Of a DNA stretch of 64,000 bases, positions 38,447-47,525 are shown in pieces. Positions within the stretch are counted from its first letter, which is position 1. The number at the start of each line of letters is the position of its first letter. Source of the stretch: Lysobacter prati (GTDB lineage Bacteria; Pseudomonadota; Gammaproteobacteria; Xanthomonadales; Xanthomonadaceae); contig NZ_VLNV01000001.1 of NCBI RefSeq assembly GCF_009765215.1, positions 434,001 through 498,000 of the forward strand, given 5' to 3'. A program made the translations under genes and the position numbers. The notes beneath the pieces are model-generated. The model did no database searches and was not told the origin of the DNA. It worked only from the letters and a program-made list of their open reading frames with translations.

Positions 38447-40015
38447 TCAGCGCGAGGTGGCTGCCAACATCGCATTGCTCGACAACCAGGCAAGCGCTTG
38501 GGTGACCGCATCGGATGCCATGCGGTTGATCTGCTGCGGGTCGTCGATCGCCTTGCCGTCCTGCTCGAAGGTCAAGCGCTGCTCGGCGACGGCCGCCACC
38601 AATGCGGCGACCAGCGCCGGGCGATCCTTGCGACCATCCAGCAGCGACAACAGGTAGGACTCACCCACGCCCGGTTCGACGGATTCGTGCCACTGGTTGA
38701 ACATCTTGACCGGCGTGCCGGCGCCGAGGCCGGCCAAGGCACGCAGTGCGGGATGTGCCTTGGGTCGCGACGCGATCGCCGATTCCAGCGGCATGGGGTC
38801 GAGGCGACATTGCACCGCGTTGCCGACGATCAGCGCGCTGATGAAGGCGATCAGCTGATCCTTTCCTGCCTCGCCCGGGACGATGGCCTTTGCCGCCTTG
38901 ATGAGGGTCGTCACCGGAACGGTTCCGGGCCAAGCCTTGTTGAGCGCGCTGATCATTGCCTGCGATACTTCGCTGGAGGCGGTGACGGTGCGCCCGTTGC
39001 CGGTTGACCATTGGCAGCCGTCATGGGACGCGGGCGTGTAGTTCCCGGCGACATGCAGCTGCGAGATCCGCGACTCATCAAGCTGGTAACGAATGCTGCC
39101 GGACCGTTCCGCATGCACCAGCAGCGTCTGCCGGAACGTCCGATTGCCGAGGAAGTCGAGCAGCTGTTCCAGCCGGATCTGGTCACCCTCGCACTCGGCG
39201 AGTAGCAACTTTGCCTGCTCGGCGCCGTAGTTGTTGGCGAACATGCTGCTGACATGCGCCTCGCCCAGATAATCCAGTCCCTGCTTGCGCGCGTTCGCCA
39301 GAAAGTCGCGGAAGTAGCACGGCGAGTTGCACAGCTCCAGGAATTCATGGACGAGGTAGTAGTCACGGCCGTGACGGATTGTCTGGATGTTGTCGCCCAT
39401 GATCTTCGACAGCAAGCTGTCCTGCGGCGCCATGTCGTGCAGGAAGTCGATCATGCCGCGGGCGTAGGCCAGTCGCTCTCCGGCATCGCCGCGTCCGTCC
39501 GCGCGCAGCCGCATGGCGTCGCGCACGACTTCCTTGGCCTTCCAGCCTGGGTAGGTGTTGTAGCTGACGTAGGCGATGCCGTCCGGGGACAGGCATTGGC
39601 TGGCAATGCGCAGGATGGCTTCCTGCACCTCCGGCGGAACCCAGCTGTAGACGCCGTGACAGATGATGTAGTCGAACTCGCCCAGGCTCTTGTCGAGATC
39701 GGCGATGCTGGCTTGTTCCAGCTTCACGTTCTTGAGCCCCATCGCGGCGATGGCGCGTTGTCCGGCTTCGACCTGGACCTGCGACAGGTCGATGCCGGTC
39801 ACTTCGGCATGCGGGTAACGAGCCGCGAACGGGATCACGTTGCCACCGGCTGCGCAGCCCAGCTCGAGCACGCGGGCGCGTTCCGGAGCGGGCGCGTCAA
39901 GGCCGAACAGGTGGGCGACCGTGCGCAGGTATTCCGGAGTCGTTACCGGGAACGCACCGGAAAGGTAGGGGAACGCGTCGTAGGTCCTGCCGATCTGTTC
40001 TGTAAGCGTGGTCAT
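38447..40015 (-). CDS. SAM-dependent methyltransferase with regulatory domain
   Basis: The 522-aa product has an N-terminal class I methyltransferase fold with motif I VLELGCAAGGN (49-59) and GIDLSQ. A long C-terminal region (about 215-520) matches the methyltransferase regulatory / PKMT-like domain pattern seen in bacterial protein-lysine methyltransferase relatives. The substrate is unknown. It is convergent with the LysR gene (17-nt gap). Confidence 0.85.
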   Translation of the reverse strand: MTTLTEQIGRTYDAFPYLSGAFPVTTPEYLRTVAHLFGLDAPAPERARVLELGCAAGGNVIPFAARYPHAEVTGIDLSQVQVEAGQRAIAAMGLKNVKLEQASIADLDKSLGEFDYIICHGVYSWVPPEVQEAILRIASQCLSPDGIAYVSYNTYPGWKAKEVVRDAMRLRADGRGDAGERLAYARGMIDFLHDMAPQDSLLSKIMGDNIQTIRHGRDYYLVHEFLELCNSPCYFRDFLANARKQGLDYLGEAHVSSMFANNYGAEQAKLLLAECEGDQIRLEQLLDFLGNRTFRQTLLVHAERSGSIRYQLDESRISQLHVAGNYTPASHDGCQWSTGNGRTVTASSEVSQAMISALNKAWPGTVPVTTLIKAAKAIVPGEAGKDQLIAFISALIVGNAVQCRLDPMPLESAIASRPKAHPALRALAGLGAGTPVKMFNQWHESVEPGVGESYLLSLLDGRKDRPALVAALVAAVAEQRLTFEQDGKAIDDPQQINRMASDAVTQALAWLSSNAMLAATSR

Positions 40016-40193
40016 TGTGCGTTGCGAGGAAGGTGGTATTGGCAGTCCAGTCTAGGAAGCGCACCAGCAACGCAGCGTTTGTTGAGGAGGTGAAAATTCC
40101 TCGGTTCGCCGCGAATCTTTCTCGCCATCGGAATGCGGCTTGCGCGGGAGCGACCGCTCGGCCGCTCCGCGCAGATCCTCTACCAGTACTGCA
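40016..40193. other. Gap with imperfect hairpin
   Basis: This 178-nt stretch carries an imperfect GC hairpin (GGAGCG/CGCTCC, 40147-40168, extended by GCGC arms) after the DUF4136 stop. It may be a terminator for that gene. No gene was seen. Confidence 0.3.
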
Positions 40194-40739
40194 CTACTTC
40201 GCCGTGGGCGTAGGCGGAAAGTTGGCGAACATCTTGTCCAGCCCCTTGTCGAGGCCAGCCTCGACCTTGTCGGGGTTGCTGGGCACGGTGCCGGTGGCGG
40301 TTCCGCGCCAGATGGCCTGCTTGGACTTGCTGTCGAACATGTCCACGACGAGCGTGCCGACATCGTACGTGTGCACCGTGGTCTGGGCATTGCCCATTCC
40401 CATCCCCATGCCACCCCAGCCACCGCGCCAACCCCAGCCGCCCATTCCGGTGCCGGTGTAGAAGGTGTCGAGCGACTGCTTCTGCGAAGTCGACACATGG
40501 ACGGCAACGGCGACGTCGCCGCCTTCCGCCTGGGTCCATCCCTTGGCTTGCAGCCGCGAATTGATGCCATCGACGATGCGCTGCTGCATCAGCGGGGAAC
40601 CGCCCTCCGGCTTCATGGCCCAGTAATAGGTCTTGTACGCCGAGAAATTGGCCGACGGGTCTGAGTCTGTGGTGACTTTGGGAGTCGCCGCCACCGCGGC
40701 GAACGAGACGAGCGCGAGGGAAAGGACCAGGGCCTTCAT
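40194..40739 (-). CDS. DUF4136 protein (copy 2)
   Basis: The 181-aa product has a signal peptide (VAATP; no lipobox Cys seen) and the DUF4136 domain (SANFSAYKTYYW, VDMFDSKSKQAIWRGTA). A Gly/Trp/Met-rich loop (GWGWRGGWGGMGMG) matches copy 1 at 5641. GGAGG is upstream of the start. Unlike copy 1 it lacks the N-terminal lipobox, so it is probably periplasmic. Confidence 0.88.
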   Translation of the reverse strand: MKALVLSLALVSFAAVAATPKVTTDSDPSANFSAYKTYYWAMKPEGGSPLMQQRIVDGINSRLQAKGWTQAEGGDVAVAVHVSTSQKQSLDTFYTGTGMGGWGWRGGWGGMGMGMGNAQTTVHTYDVGTLVVDMFDSKSKQAIWRGTATGTVPSNPDKVEAGLDKGLDKMFANFPPTPTAK

Positions 40740-40921
40740 GGAGCCTCCATCAATGGGGAAGGGCAGCGCGAATCTGGCACCAGTTGGCGTAATCCAGACG
40801 TGAAGGTGGGTGGTCGCCGTCGCCGATACATTGGGTTACAAAATCCCCGGCTCGCTGCGCATTGGACTTGCTGCCAGCGCCCCCATCTCGTAGGCACGTC
40901 CAAACCGCCCAGGAGAACCCC

Positions 40922-41365
40922 ATGAGCGACTACCGCAAGACTCCCGAAGCCATCGCCAAGCTGACCCCCGAGCAGTACCGCGTGACCCAGGAAGGCGCCA
41001 CCGAGCGTCCGGGCACTGGCGAGTACCTGCACAACGACAAGGTTGGAATCTATGTCGACATCGTCTCGGGCGAACCGCTGTTCGCTTCGTCGGCCAAGTT
41101 CGAGTCCGGTTGCGGCTGGCCCAGCTTCACCAAGCCGATCGCCAACGTCACGGAGATTCGCGACACCAGCCACGGCATGATCCGCACCGAAGTGCGTTCG
41201 GCCAGCGGCGACAGCCACCTTGGCCATGTCTTCCCCGATGGTCCGCGTGACCAGGGCGGCCTGCGCTACTGCATCAACTCGGCGTCGCTGCGCTTCGTTC
41301 CGCGCGAGGAGATGGAAGCGGCCGGTTATGGCGCGTGGATCGACCAGGTTGAAGACGTGCGGTGA
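40922..41365 (+). CDS. msrB: Peptide-methionine (R)-S-oxide reductase MsrB
   Basis: The 147-aa product has GCGWPSF (63-69) and catalytic Cys117 in [11 protein letters not shown]. The two CxxC zinc-binding pairs found in many MsrB are absent (DIVSGE and SASGD in their place). It reduces methionine-R-sulfoxide in proteins with thioredoxin. AGGAG precedes the start. MsrA is encoded separately at 55636. Confidence 0.95.
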   Translation: MSDYRKTPEAIAKLTPEQYRVTQEGATERPGTGEYLHNDKVGIYVDIVSGEPLFASSAKFESGCGWPSFTKPIANVTEIRDTSHGMIRTEVRSASGDSHLGHVFPDGPRDQGGLRYCINSASLRFVPREEMEAAGYGAWIDQVEDVR

Positions 41366-41502
41366 CTGGCCGGCCTCCACGCGCGGCGATAAACAGTGAA
41401 TCCGCCGCGCGAAGTGGCCCCCGAAGAATCCCGGAATTGGCGTCCTTGGGCGGTGCCGTCGCCTCATAGGATGGCGTCACCCACCCAACAGGATATCCCC
41501 CG

Positions 41503-41943
41503 ATGCAACCCCGTCTCGACTTCTACAAAGCCTCACCGGATGCCGCCAAGGCGATGCTGGCCCTCGAGGCCGCCGTCAACAAGCTCGGCCTGGAACCGGC
41601 GCTGCTTGAACTGGTGAAGCTGCGCTCCTCGCAGATCAATGGCTGCGCGTACTGCGTCGACCTGCACAGCAGCGACGCACGCAAGCGCGGTGAAACTGAG
41701 CGTCGCCTCCATGCCGTCGCCGTATGGCGCGAGTCGCCGTTCTTCAGCGACCGCGAGCGCGCTGCCCTGGCCTGGACCGAATCGTTGACCCTGATTTCGC
41801 AGACGCGCGTTCCGGACGCCGACTACGAGTGGCTCAGCAGCCAGTTCGACGAGCGCGAGCGCGTCAACCTGACGGTCGCCATCAACGCCATCAACGGCTG
41901 GAACCGCCTCGCGGTCGGGTTCCGATCCGTTTCCGCGACCTGA
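41503..41943 (+). CDS. AhpD-like carboxymuconolactone decarboxylase family protein
   Basis: The 146-aa product has the core of the CMD/AhpD family with CAYC (Cys48, Cys51) and His55. The CxxC and the upstream Glu fit an alkylhydroperoxidase-type redox site. It lies between MsrB and a cupin gene, 26 nt before the latter, and may be cotranscribed with it. Peroxidase activity is inferred. Confidence 0.9.
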   Translation: MQPRLDFYKASPDAAKAMLALEAAVNKLGLEPALLELVKLRSSQINGCAYCVDLHSSDARKRGETERRLHAVAVWRESPFFSDRERAALAWTESLTLISQTRVPDADYEWLSSQFDERERVNLTVAINAINGWNRLAVGFRSVSAT

Positions 41944-41969
41944 TCCGGCCCACAACAGGTAACAAGATC

Positions 41970-42407
41970 ATGAACACACGTATCCCGGCACTCGTGCTGC
42001 TGGCGGCGCTTGGCGGCGTCGCAACGTCCGTATGGGCCCATGGCCCGGCCGATGGACAGGAGAAGATCACGATGCTGCAGGAGCACGCGCTGTCCGATGC
42101 ACCGGGCAAGAAGGCGCTGTTCTTCACCGTCGACTACGCACCCGGACAGAAGTCGATTCCGCATGTGCACACCGGCTCGGCGATCGCTTACGTTCTGGAA
42201 GGTACCGTGGTCTCGCAACTGGAAGGCGAGGCGCCGGTGACCTACAGCGCGGGGCAGTCCTGGTACGAGACGCCGCGCATCGACCACCTGGTGTCGCGAA
42301 ACGCCAGCAGCACCAAGCCGGCCAAGCTGCTGGTGTGGATCCTCAACGATGGCGACGAACCGTTGTTGACGCCGCTGCCTTCGAGTCCGGGCGCGAAGGC
42401 TCCCTGA
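41970..42407 (+). CDS. Secreted cupin-domain protein, copy A
   Basis: The 145-aa product has a signal peptide (SVWA-HG) and a single cupin with IPHVHTGSAIAYVLEGT. The His pair fits a metal site. The function is unknown. The start is at ATG 41970 because the signal peptide begins there. A related secreted cupin is at 44098-44499. Confidence 0.87.
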   Translation: MNTRIPALVLLAALGGVATSVWAHGPADGQEKITMLQEHALSDAPGKKALFFTVDYAPGQKSIPHVHTGSAIAYVLEGTVVSQLEGEAPVTYSAGQSWYETPRIDHLVSRNASSTKPAKLLVWILNDGDEPLLTPLPSSPGAKAP

Positions 42408-42500
42408 AGGCCTTGAGGTCCCCCGCGAGCCGTCGCGGGGGACCAATCTGCGTTCTGCTATGTTGCCGCAGTACCTCCATGCAGCAGGTGGCAGGACGTC

Positions 42501-42896
42501 ATGACCGACCGACTTGCATCGTGCAGTTGCGGCAAGCTCAGCGTCAGCACGCGGGGCGAGCCGATACGCGTGTCTGTATGCCATTGCCTGAACTGCCAGC
42601 GGCGCAGCGGGAGTGTTTTCAGTGCCCAGGCCAGGTTCCCCGCCGACGCGGTGGCCATCACGGGCCAGAGCACGGAATTCGTCCTGATCGGCGACGAAGG
42701 TACCTCGGCCCGCTTTCACTTCTGCCCGGAATGTGGCGCCACCGTCTTCTATCTGATGGACGCGATTCCCGGCTTCGTCGCGGTTCCCGTGGGCGCCTTC
42801 GCGAACCCGGAATTTCCGCCGCCGCAGGTGTCGGTGTATGCAGTACGGCAGCACCCATGGGTGCATCTGAACGAATGCATCGAACGTATTGATTGA
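42501..42896 (+). CDS. GFA/CENP-V domain protein
   Basis: The 131-aa product has zinc ligands C8, C10 (CSCG), C27, C29, C32 (CHCLNC) and C75, C78 (FCPECG). The fold is that of glutathione-dependent formaldehyde-activating enzyme-like proteins. The activity of most members is unproven. It is followed by a hydrolase gene 29 nt downstream. Confidence 0.93.
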   Translation: MTDRLASCSCGKLSVSTRGEPIRVSVCHCLNCQRRSGSVFSAQARFPADAVAITGQSTEFVLIGDEGTSARFHFCPECGATVFYLMDAIPGFVAVPVGAFANPEFPPPQVSVYAVRQHPWVHLNECIERID

Positions 42897-42925
42897 CCTT
42901 CCCCTGCAGTGCGCGGAGATTCCGG

Positions 42926-43981
42926 ATGGACAAGACCGAAGGCGACCGTATCGACCCGTTCAGCCGTCGCCTGATGGGCACGGCGGCCCTTGGTGCCGCG
43001 ATGGCGCCGCTGCTGGCGGCGCGTGCAGGCGAGGGTGGGCAGGCAGGGACAACTTTGGCTGCGCCGACTCGTGTGCAGCACAGTTCGTTCGGCGCGCTCA
43101 AGCAAGTGCATGCCGGCGTGCTGGATGTGGGCTATGCCGAGGCCGGCCCGACGAAAGGCCCGCCCGTGATCCTGCTTCACGGCTGGCCCTACGACATCTA
43201 CAGCTATGTCGACGTAGCGCCGCTGCTGGCGCAGAAGGGCTATCGCGTGATCGTGCCGTACCTGCGCGGCTACGGCAGCACGCGCTTCCTCGCGCCCGAC
43301 ACGATCCGCAACGGTCAACCGTCGGCTCTGGCCGATGACGTTGTGCAGTTGATGGACGCGCTCGGCATCGGCAAGGCGATCGTGGCAGGTTTCGACTGGG
43401 GCGCGCGCTCGGCTGGCATCGTTGCGGCACTGTGGCCGGAGCGGGTGAAGGCGCTGGTGTCCGTCAGTGGCTATCTGATCGGCAGCCAGCAGGCCGGACA
43501 GGTGCCATTGCCGCCCGAAGCGGAGTTGCAGTGGTGGTACCAGTTCTACTTCGCCACCGAGCGTGGTCGCCAGGGATACGACAAGTACCGCCATGACTTC
43601 GCCAGGCTGATCTGGCGGCTGGCATCGCCAAAATGGGCATTCGATGACGTGACGTTCGATCGCAGCGCGGCGGCGCTCGAGAATGCGGACCATGTCGACA
43701 TCGTCGTCCACAACTACCGGTGGCGCCTGGGTCTGGCCCAGGGCGAAGCGAAGTACGACGACTTCGAGAACCGCCTCGCCCAGTTCCCGACCATCGTCGT
43801 GCCGACCATCACGATGGAAGGCGACGCCAACGGCGCGCCGCATCCCAAGCCGGAGTCCTATGCCAAGCGTTTCACCGGCAAGTACGAACATCGCCTGATC
43901 ACCGGCGGCATCGGCCACAACCTGCCGCAGGAGGATCCCCGCGCGTTTGCGCAGGCGGTAATCGACGTGGACCAGCTGTAA
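42926..43981 (+). CDS. Tat-exported epoxide-hydrolase-like alpha/beta-hydrolase
   Basis: The 351-aa product has a twin-arginine signal (FSRRLMG, Arg14-Arg15) and an alpha/beta-hydrolase core. HGWP is at 85-88, the nucleophile Asp157 sits in FDWGA, and a C-terminal GHNLP His is present. The Asp nucleophile suggests epoxide or haloalkane hydrolysis rather than ester hydrolysis. The substrate is unknown. The start at 42926 has GGAG upstream; a TTG at 42893 overlaps the previous stop and is less likely. Confidence 0.85.
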   Translation: MDKTEGDRIDPFSRRLMGTAALGAAMAPLLAARAGEGGQAGTTLAAPTRVQHSSFGALKQVHAGVLDVGYAEAGPTKGPPVILLHGWPYDIYSYVDVAPLLAQKGYRVIVPYLRGYGSTRFLAPDTIRNGQPSALADDVVQLMDALGIGKAIVAGFDWGARSAGIVAALWPERVKALVSVSGYLIGSQQAGQVPLPPEAELQWWYQFYFATERGRQGYDKYRHDFARLIWRLASPKWAFDDVTFDRSAAALENADHVDIVVHNYRWRLGLAQGEAKYDDFENRLAQFPTIVVPTITMEGDANGAPHPKPESYAKRFTGKYEHRLITGGIGHNLPQEDPRAFAQAVIDVDQL

Positions 43982-44097
43982 TCGCACGCCGGCCTGTGCG
44001 TCGCCAAGGAGGTTCCGCATGTATCCGTCGCGCGATCCCGATGCACGAGGCAGTCGTAGCGTCGTGAGCGGCGGACTGGAAGCCCGCCGTCATTGCG

Positions 44098-44499
44098 TCA
44101 TGGCTTGGAGCGGAGCACCACGATCGGCTTGCCTTTCTCGACCAGGTAGGTCGCCAGTTCCGCGGCCGGTACCTGGCCCGGATTGTGCGCGGCGTGGGCC
44201 TCGCCAGCGGGGATGTAGAGCGATTGGCCGGCCTTCAGCGTTACAGGCGGCTTGTCTTCGAACGAGTACTGGAGCGTGCCGTCCAGCACGTACGCAATCT
44301 CGACACCCGGATGCGTGTGCATGCCGAAGGTCGTGCCCGGGGCGAAATCGACGCGGACCTGGACGGCTTCGCGTCCGGCGGTGTCGAGGTCATGGCGCAG
44401 GGCTTCGTGACGCTTGATGCCGGTCTGGGCGTCGCCCGCCAACACCGAGGTGCTCGTCAGGAGCGCCGCCAACGCGGCGGCGATGTGCATCTTCTTCAT
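44098..44499 (-). CDS. Secreted cupin-domain protein, copy B
   Basis: The 133-aa product has a signal peptide (VLAGD) and a cupin with MHTHPGVEIAYVLDGT and a HAAHNPG segment. It resembles the cupin at 41970-42407 in its central strand. The function is unknown. It lies next to the terminator that ends the bufferin operon. Confidence 0.87.
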   Translation of the reverse strand: MKKMHIAAALAALLTSTSVLAGDAQTGIKRHEALRHDLDTAGREAVQVRVDFAPGTTFGMHTHPGVEIAYVLDGTLQYSFEDKPPVTLKAGQSLYIPAGEAHAAHNPGQVPAAELATYLVEKGKPIVVLRSKP

Positions 44500-44592
44500 G
44501 TCGTATTCCTCGATATGTGGGGCAAGAGCGGCGGTCGTCCCGTCATGAATACGCGCGCCGACGTTCGTTCGCTGTCACGCCGCCCGGTTCAG

Positions 44593-44638
44593 AAAAAAGG
44601 CGCCCCCTCCAGAAACGGGGAGGGAGGCGAGGGGGCGC
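44593..44638 (-). terminator. Terminator of the bufferin operon
   Basis: A 10-bp stem (44600-44609/44629-44638) with a 19-nt loop that itself can pair in part is followed on the minus strand by six T. It lies 16 nt after the stop of the last precursor gene at 44655. Confidence 0.8.
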
Positions 44639-44654
44639 AGGGGAAACGCTTGGG

Positions 44655-45125
44655 TTATTCCGGGATGTCGGCGAACAATCCGCGCGGCATCGGCTTGCCG
44701 TTGGCGTCGAAGGCGGCCTTGACGTTGTTGTAGGCCTCCAGCTCGGAGATGAAGCCGTCGCTGTTGGGGTCCTTCGACTTGAAGATCGCCTCGCCATTGG
44801 GGACCACCGCGACGAACTCCGCGCGGGAAACCAGGCCGTCCTTGTTGGTGTCGGCCGAGGCGAAGCGGGCATCGCCGCACTGGCCTTCGCCGCACTTGCC
44901 TTCAGCGGTCTTCTTCGCGGCGGAACTGTCGGCCTTGGCGGCGCCGCCACACTTGCCTTCGCCGCACTTGCCCTCGCCACACTTTCCTTCGGCCGCGGCG
45001 TGGCTGGCGGCCAGCATGTAGCCTTGCGCAAGGGGCTGCATGGCAAACGCGGATCCGCTGAGGACCAGGCCTGCCAATGCGACGCCGAGCATGCCGGCGG
45101 GGTTACGGGTGTTGATCCTGGACAT
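44655..45125 (-). CDS. hvfA: HvfA-like EF-hand RiPP metallophore precursor, copy 2
   Basis: The 156-aa product has a signal peptide (GSAFA-MQ) and an N-terminal Cys-repeat region with EGKCG copies and EGQCG, five Cys in all. Two EF-hand loops follow (DTNKDGLVSRAE and DPNSDGFISELE). HvfA/bufferin precursors are modified at EGKCG cysteines by an MNIO enzyme to oxazolone-thioamide, giving a copper-binding peptide. EF-hands add a possible Ca2+ site. Start 45125 begins the signal peptide. It lies downstream of hvfC with a 201-nt gap that carries conserved boxes. Confidence 0.9.
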   Translation of the reverse strand: MSRINTRNPAGMLGVALAGLVLSGSAFAMQPLAQGYMLAASHAAAEGKCGEGKCGEGKCGGAAKADSSAAKKTAEGKCGEGQCGDARFASADTNKDGLVSRAEFVAVVPNGEAIFKSKDPNSDGFISELEAYNNVKAAFDANGKPMPRGLFADIPE

Positions 45126-45219
45126 TGCGATACTCCGGTGGGGGTGCGGTCTGGCCGCGTGGGTTGGGTCGCCGATGGCGGCGCGGTTTTCTGTTGACGG
45201 GTCCATTTCAGCGCGGCGG

Positions 45220-45240
45220 CGTATCGGGCATGTGTCGCGA
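45220..45240 (-). promoter_or_regulatory. Shared proximal box A
   Basis: The element GTATCGGGCATGTGTC (+ strand 45221-45236) matches boxes upstream of two other transcription units at 48265 and 48700. A distal box TTTCGATACAAA is at 45288-45299, 67 nt from this one, as in copy B. The element could be a promoter or operator; which one is unknown. Confidence 0.45.
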
Positions 45241-45287
45241 CGCCCGCGGATCTGTAACAGGACGTCGCTCGCCACGTGTGGGGTACG

Positions 45288-45299
45288 TTTCGATACAAA
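45288..45299 (-). promoter_or_regulatory. Shared distal box A
   Basis: TTTCGATACAAA is identical to the box at 48333-48344. Both lie 67 nt from the proximal GTATCG box. It is located upstream of the second hvfA-like gene. Confidence 0.45.
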
Positions 45300-45326
45300 C
45301 CCGCCGCGTCGTGGTCTGCAGCGCGC

Positions 45327-46073
45327 TTATGGCGATGCAGTCCCCAGCAGGATTCCCTGCGCATGCAGTTGCTGGAGCAATTCCAGGCCATGCGCCTCCA
45401 TCTGCGCAGGATCCGCGCCGACAGCCGATGCCAGCGCGGCAAGGTGTTCCCGGCCGCTCCACGCGTTCGCCTGCAGCGATGCCAGCAGGTGATGGATCAG
45501 TGGCGTTATGCGGATGAAGTGAACTCCGTGGTCCGCATCCCGATGGACCAGCAGCGTGGTGGGCTGCTCCGGAGGAATATCGATTGCGTGGCCTGGCCCG
45601 ATCTCCGTGACCGGCCAGCGATAGGCCAGCGCAATGGCCAGCGGCGAAAGCACCGGCACGCCAGTGAGCAGATCACCATCGGCGTTATGGGGCGCCGCCA
45701 CGGCATCGCTGACATACAGCGCCTGCTCGATCCATTCGTAATGGGCAAGATCGGGCAGCCAGGGTGGAAGGCCCGGGTCGTCGGCGCGAGCTTCCAGGTA
45801 GGCGACGAACTCGCCGGCGATCCTTGGAAACAGCGGCGTGCTGCTGCGGTGCTCGGCGTAGAAGTCGCGCACGAGCGCCTGCCATCTCGCTGTGCCGAGT
45901 GTTTCCCGGATCACCGGGAATCCGCTTGCCAGCAAGCCTTCGATCGCGCCGAAGAACAATTCGCGGTACACGCGCAGGCGGCGATCCTCGATTCCCGGAG
46001 GCGGCGCATTCCGGGTCGGGTCACGAAGGTGACGCGCCAGGGTGAACTGCTGTTCTCGCAGCAACTCAGACAT
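45327..46073 (-). CDS. hvfC: HvfC-like RiPP maturation partner (DUF2063)
   Basis: The 248-aa product has the N-terminal DUF2063 helical domain ([14 protein letters not shown]) and a C-terminal part. These proteins partner the MNIO enzyme in modifying bufferin precursors. The start at 46073 overlaps the hvfB stop by 8 nt, so the two are translationally coupled. Confidence 0.92.
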   Translation of the reverse strand: MSELLREQQFTLARHLRDPTRNAPPPGIEDRRLRVYRELFFGAIEGLLASGFPVIRETLGTARWQALVRDFYAEHRSSTPLFPRIAGEFVAYLEARADDPGLPPWLPDLAHYEWIEQALYVSDAVAAPHNADGDLLTGVPVLSPLAIALAYRWPVTEIGPGHAIDIPPEQPTTLLVHRDADHGVHFIRITPLIHHLLASLQANAWSGREHLAALASAVGADPAQMEAHGLELLQQLHAQGILLGTASP

Positions 46074-46923
46074 GGGCCAACTCCCGCAACTGCCGGCGGT
46101 CGGCGTGGGCCAGTTGCATCGTGCGGATGCGTTGCGTCTCCAGCAGCAACTCGCCGAGGGGTGGCAGGTTGAAGTCGCGTTCCAACAGCGTCGGGCGCAC
46201 GCCGAAACGACGGTATGCCGCATCCAGCAGGTCCCACACGTCGTCTTTCACCGGGGCGCCGTGGGTATCGACCTTGAGGTCGATGTCCTCGTCGAAGTGC
46301 CCGGCGATGTGATACGAGGCGATTCGCTCGGCCGGAAGCCGCGCCAGGAAGGCCTGCGGGTCGTAGCCGTGGTTGATCGAGTTGACGTAGAGGTTGTTGA
46401 CGTCCAGCAGCAGGTCGGTATCGGCCTCGGTCAGGACGGCATTGATGAAATCGATTTCGGCCAATGCCTGGTAAGGCGCGGCGTAGTAGGAGACGTTCTC
46501 CACCGCAATGCGTCGGCCCAGAACATCCTGCACCTGGCGGATGCGCGAGGCGACGTGGCTGATGGCTTCGTCGGTGAACGGAATGGGCATGAGGTCGTAC
46601 AGGTGTCCGTCGTCGGAGGTGTAGCTCAGGTGCTCGCTGTAGAGCACGACATCGTGGCGGTCGTTGAACTCGCGGGTGCGCTTGAGCAGTTCCATGTCGA
46701 GCGGTTCAACCCCGCCCAGCGACAAGGACAGGCCGTGGGCGCTGATCGGGAAGCGCGCCGCAAGCTCGGCCAATTGGTCGCCGAACTTGCCGCCGACGCC
46801 GATCCAGTTGTCCGGCGCAGCTTCGAGAAAGTCGACCGTGCCGTCGCCCATTGCGAACAGTTCCGGCAGCAGGCCGCGACGCAGGCCCAGGCCGGCGGAA
46901 GTCGGGGTAACGAGGGAGCGCAT
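46066..46923 (-). CDS. hvfB: HvfB-like MNIO iron enzyme (DUF692)
   Basis: The 285-aa product is a full-length DUF692 TIM-barrel. Likely metal ligands are in the ISAHG, YSEHLSY, VENVSYY, LLDVNN, YHIAGH and VDTHG segments. MNIO enzymes modify Cys in precursor peptides, using two or three iron ions. The gene is flanked by a precursor (46987) and hvfC. Confidence 0.95.
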   Translation of the reverse strand: MRSLVTPTSAGLGLRRGLLPELFAMGDGTVDFLEAAPDNWIGVGGKFGDQLAELAARFPISAHGLSLSLGGVEPLDMELLKRTREFNDRHDVVLYSEHLSYTSDDGHLYDLMPIPFTDEAISHVASRIRQVQDVLGRRIAVENVSYYAAPYQALAEIDFINAVLTEADTDLLLDVNNLYVNSINHGYDPQAFLARLPAERIASYHIAGHFDEDIDLKVDTHGAPVKDDVWDLLDAAYRRFGVRPTLLERDFNLPPLGELLLETQRIRTMQLAHADRRQLRELAHV

Positions 46924-46986
46924 GGCTGTGATCTCGCAGGGCTCCCGCGGCGCCGTGGGCCGCGGGAGCGAGGGGCGGGCAGGGAA

Positions 46987-47442
46987 TTACTCGGGGAATG
47001 CTGCAAAGCGGCCGATCGGGATCTTCTTGCCGTTGGCTTCAAAACGAGCCTTGGTGTAGTCGTATGCCTCGCGCTCGGAGATGAAGCCGTCGGCGTTGGT
47101 GTCCTTGTCGGCCCAGCCCTGGCCGGTCGGCACGGCCTTCAGGTACTCGGCCTTCGAGACCCGTCCGTCGTCATTGCTGTCGGTCTTGTTGAAGCGCGAA
47201 TCGCCGCATTGGCCTTCGCCACACTTGCCTTCGGCGGTCTTCGAGGAGGCGGTCGTCTTCGCGGTCTTGCCTTCGCTGGCGCCGCACTTGCCTTCACCAC
47301 ACTTGCCTTCGGCGGCAGCGTGGCTGGCGCCGAGCATGTAGCCCTGGGCAAGCGGCTGCATGGCGAATGCGGAACCACTCAGGGCCAGGCCGGCGAGGGC
47401 GAGGCCGAGCAGGCCGGCGGTACTGCGGGTGTTGGGGGACAT
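46987..47442 (-). CDS. hvfA: HvfA-like EF-hand RiPP metallophore precursor, copy 1
   Basis: The 151-aa product has a signal peptide (GSAFA-MQ) and an EGKCGEGKCG segment, then EGKCGEGQCG, four Cys in all. Two EF-hand loops follow (DSNDDGRVSKAE and DTNADGFISERE). Its N-terminus matches copy 2 (MQPLAQGYML), showing duplication. It is probably the main substrate of hvfB/hvfC downstream. Confidence 0.92.
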   Translation of the reverse strand: MSPNTRSTAGLLGLALAGLALSGSAFAMQPLAQGYMLGASHAAAEGKCGEGKCGASEGKTAKTTASSKTAEGKCGEGQCGDSRFNKTDSNDDGRVSKAEYLKAVPTGQGWADKDTNADGFISEREAYDYTKARFEANGKKIPIGRFAAFPE

Positions 47443-47525
47443 GGGTATTGCTCCGGTTGGATTGCACGGATTCGTGCGGGGTGTGGGACGCTTGCGCGGT
47501 GCCCGTGAAAGAGAGAAGGGAGACG

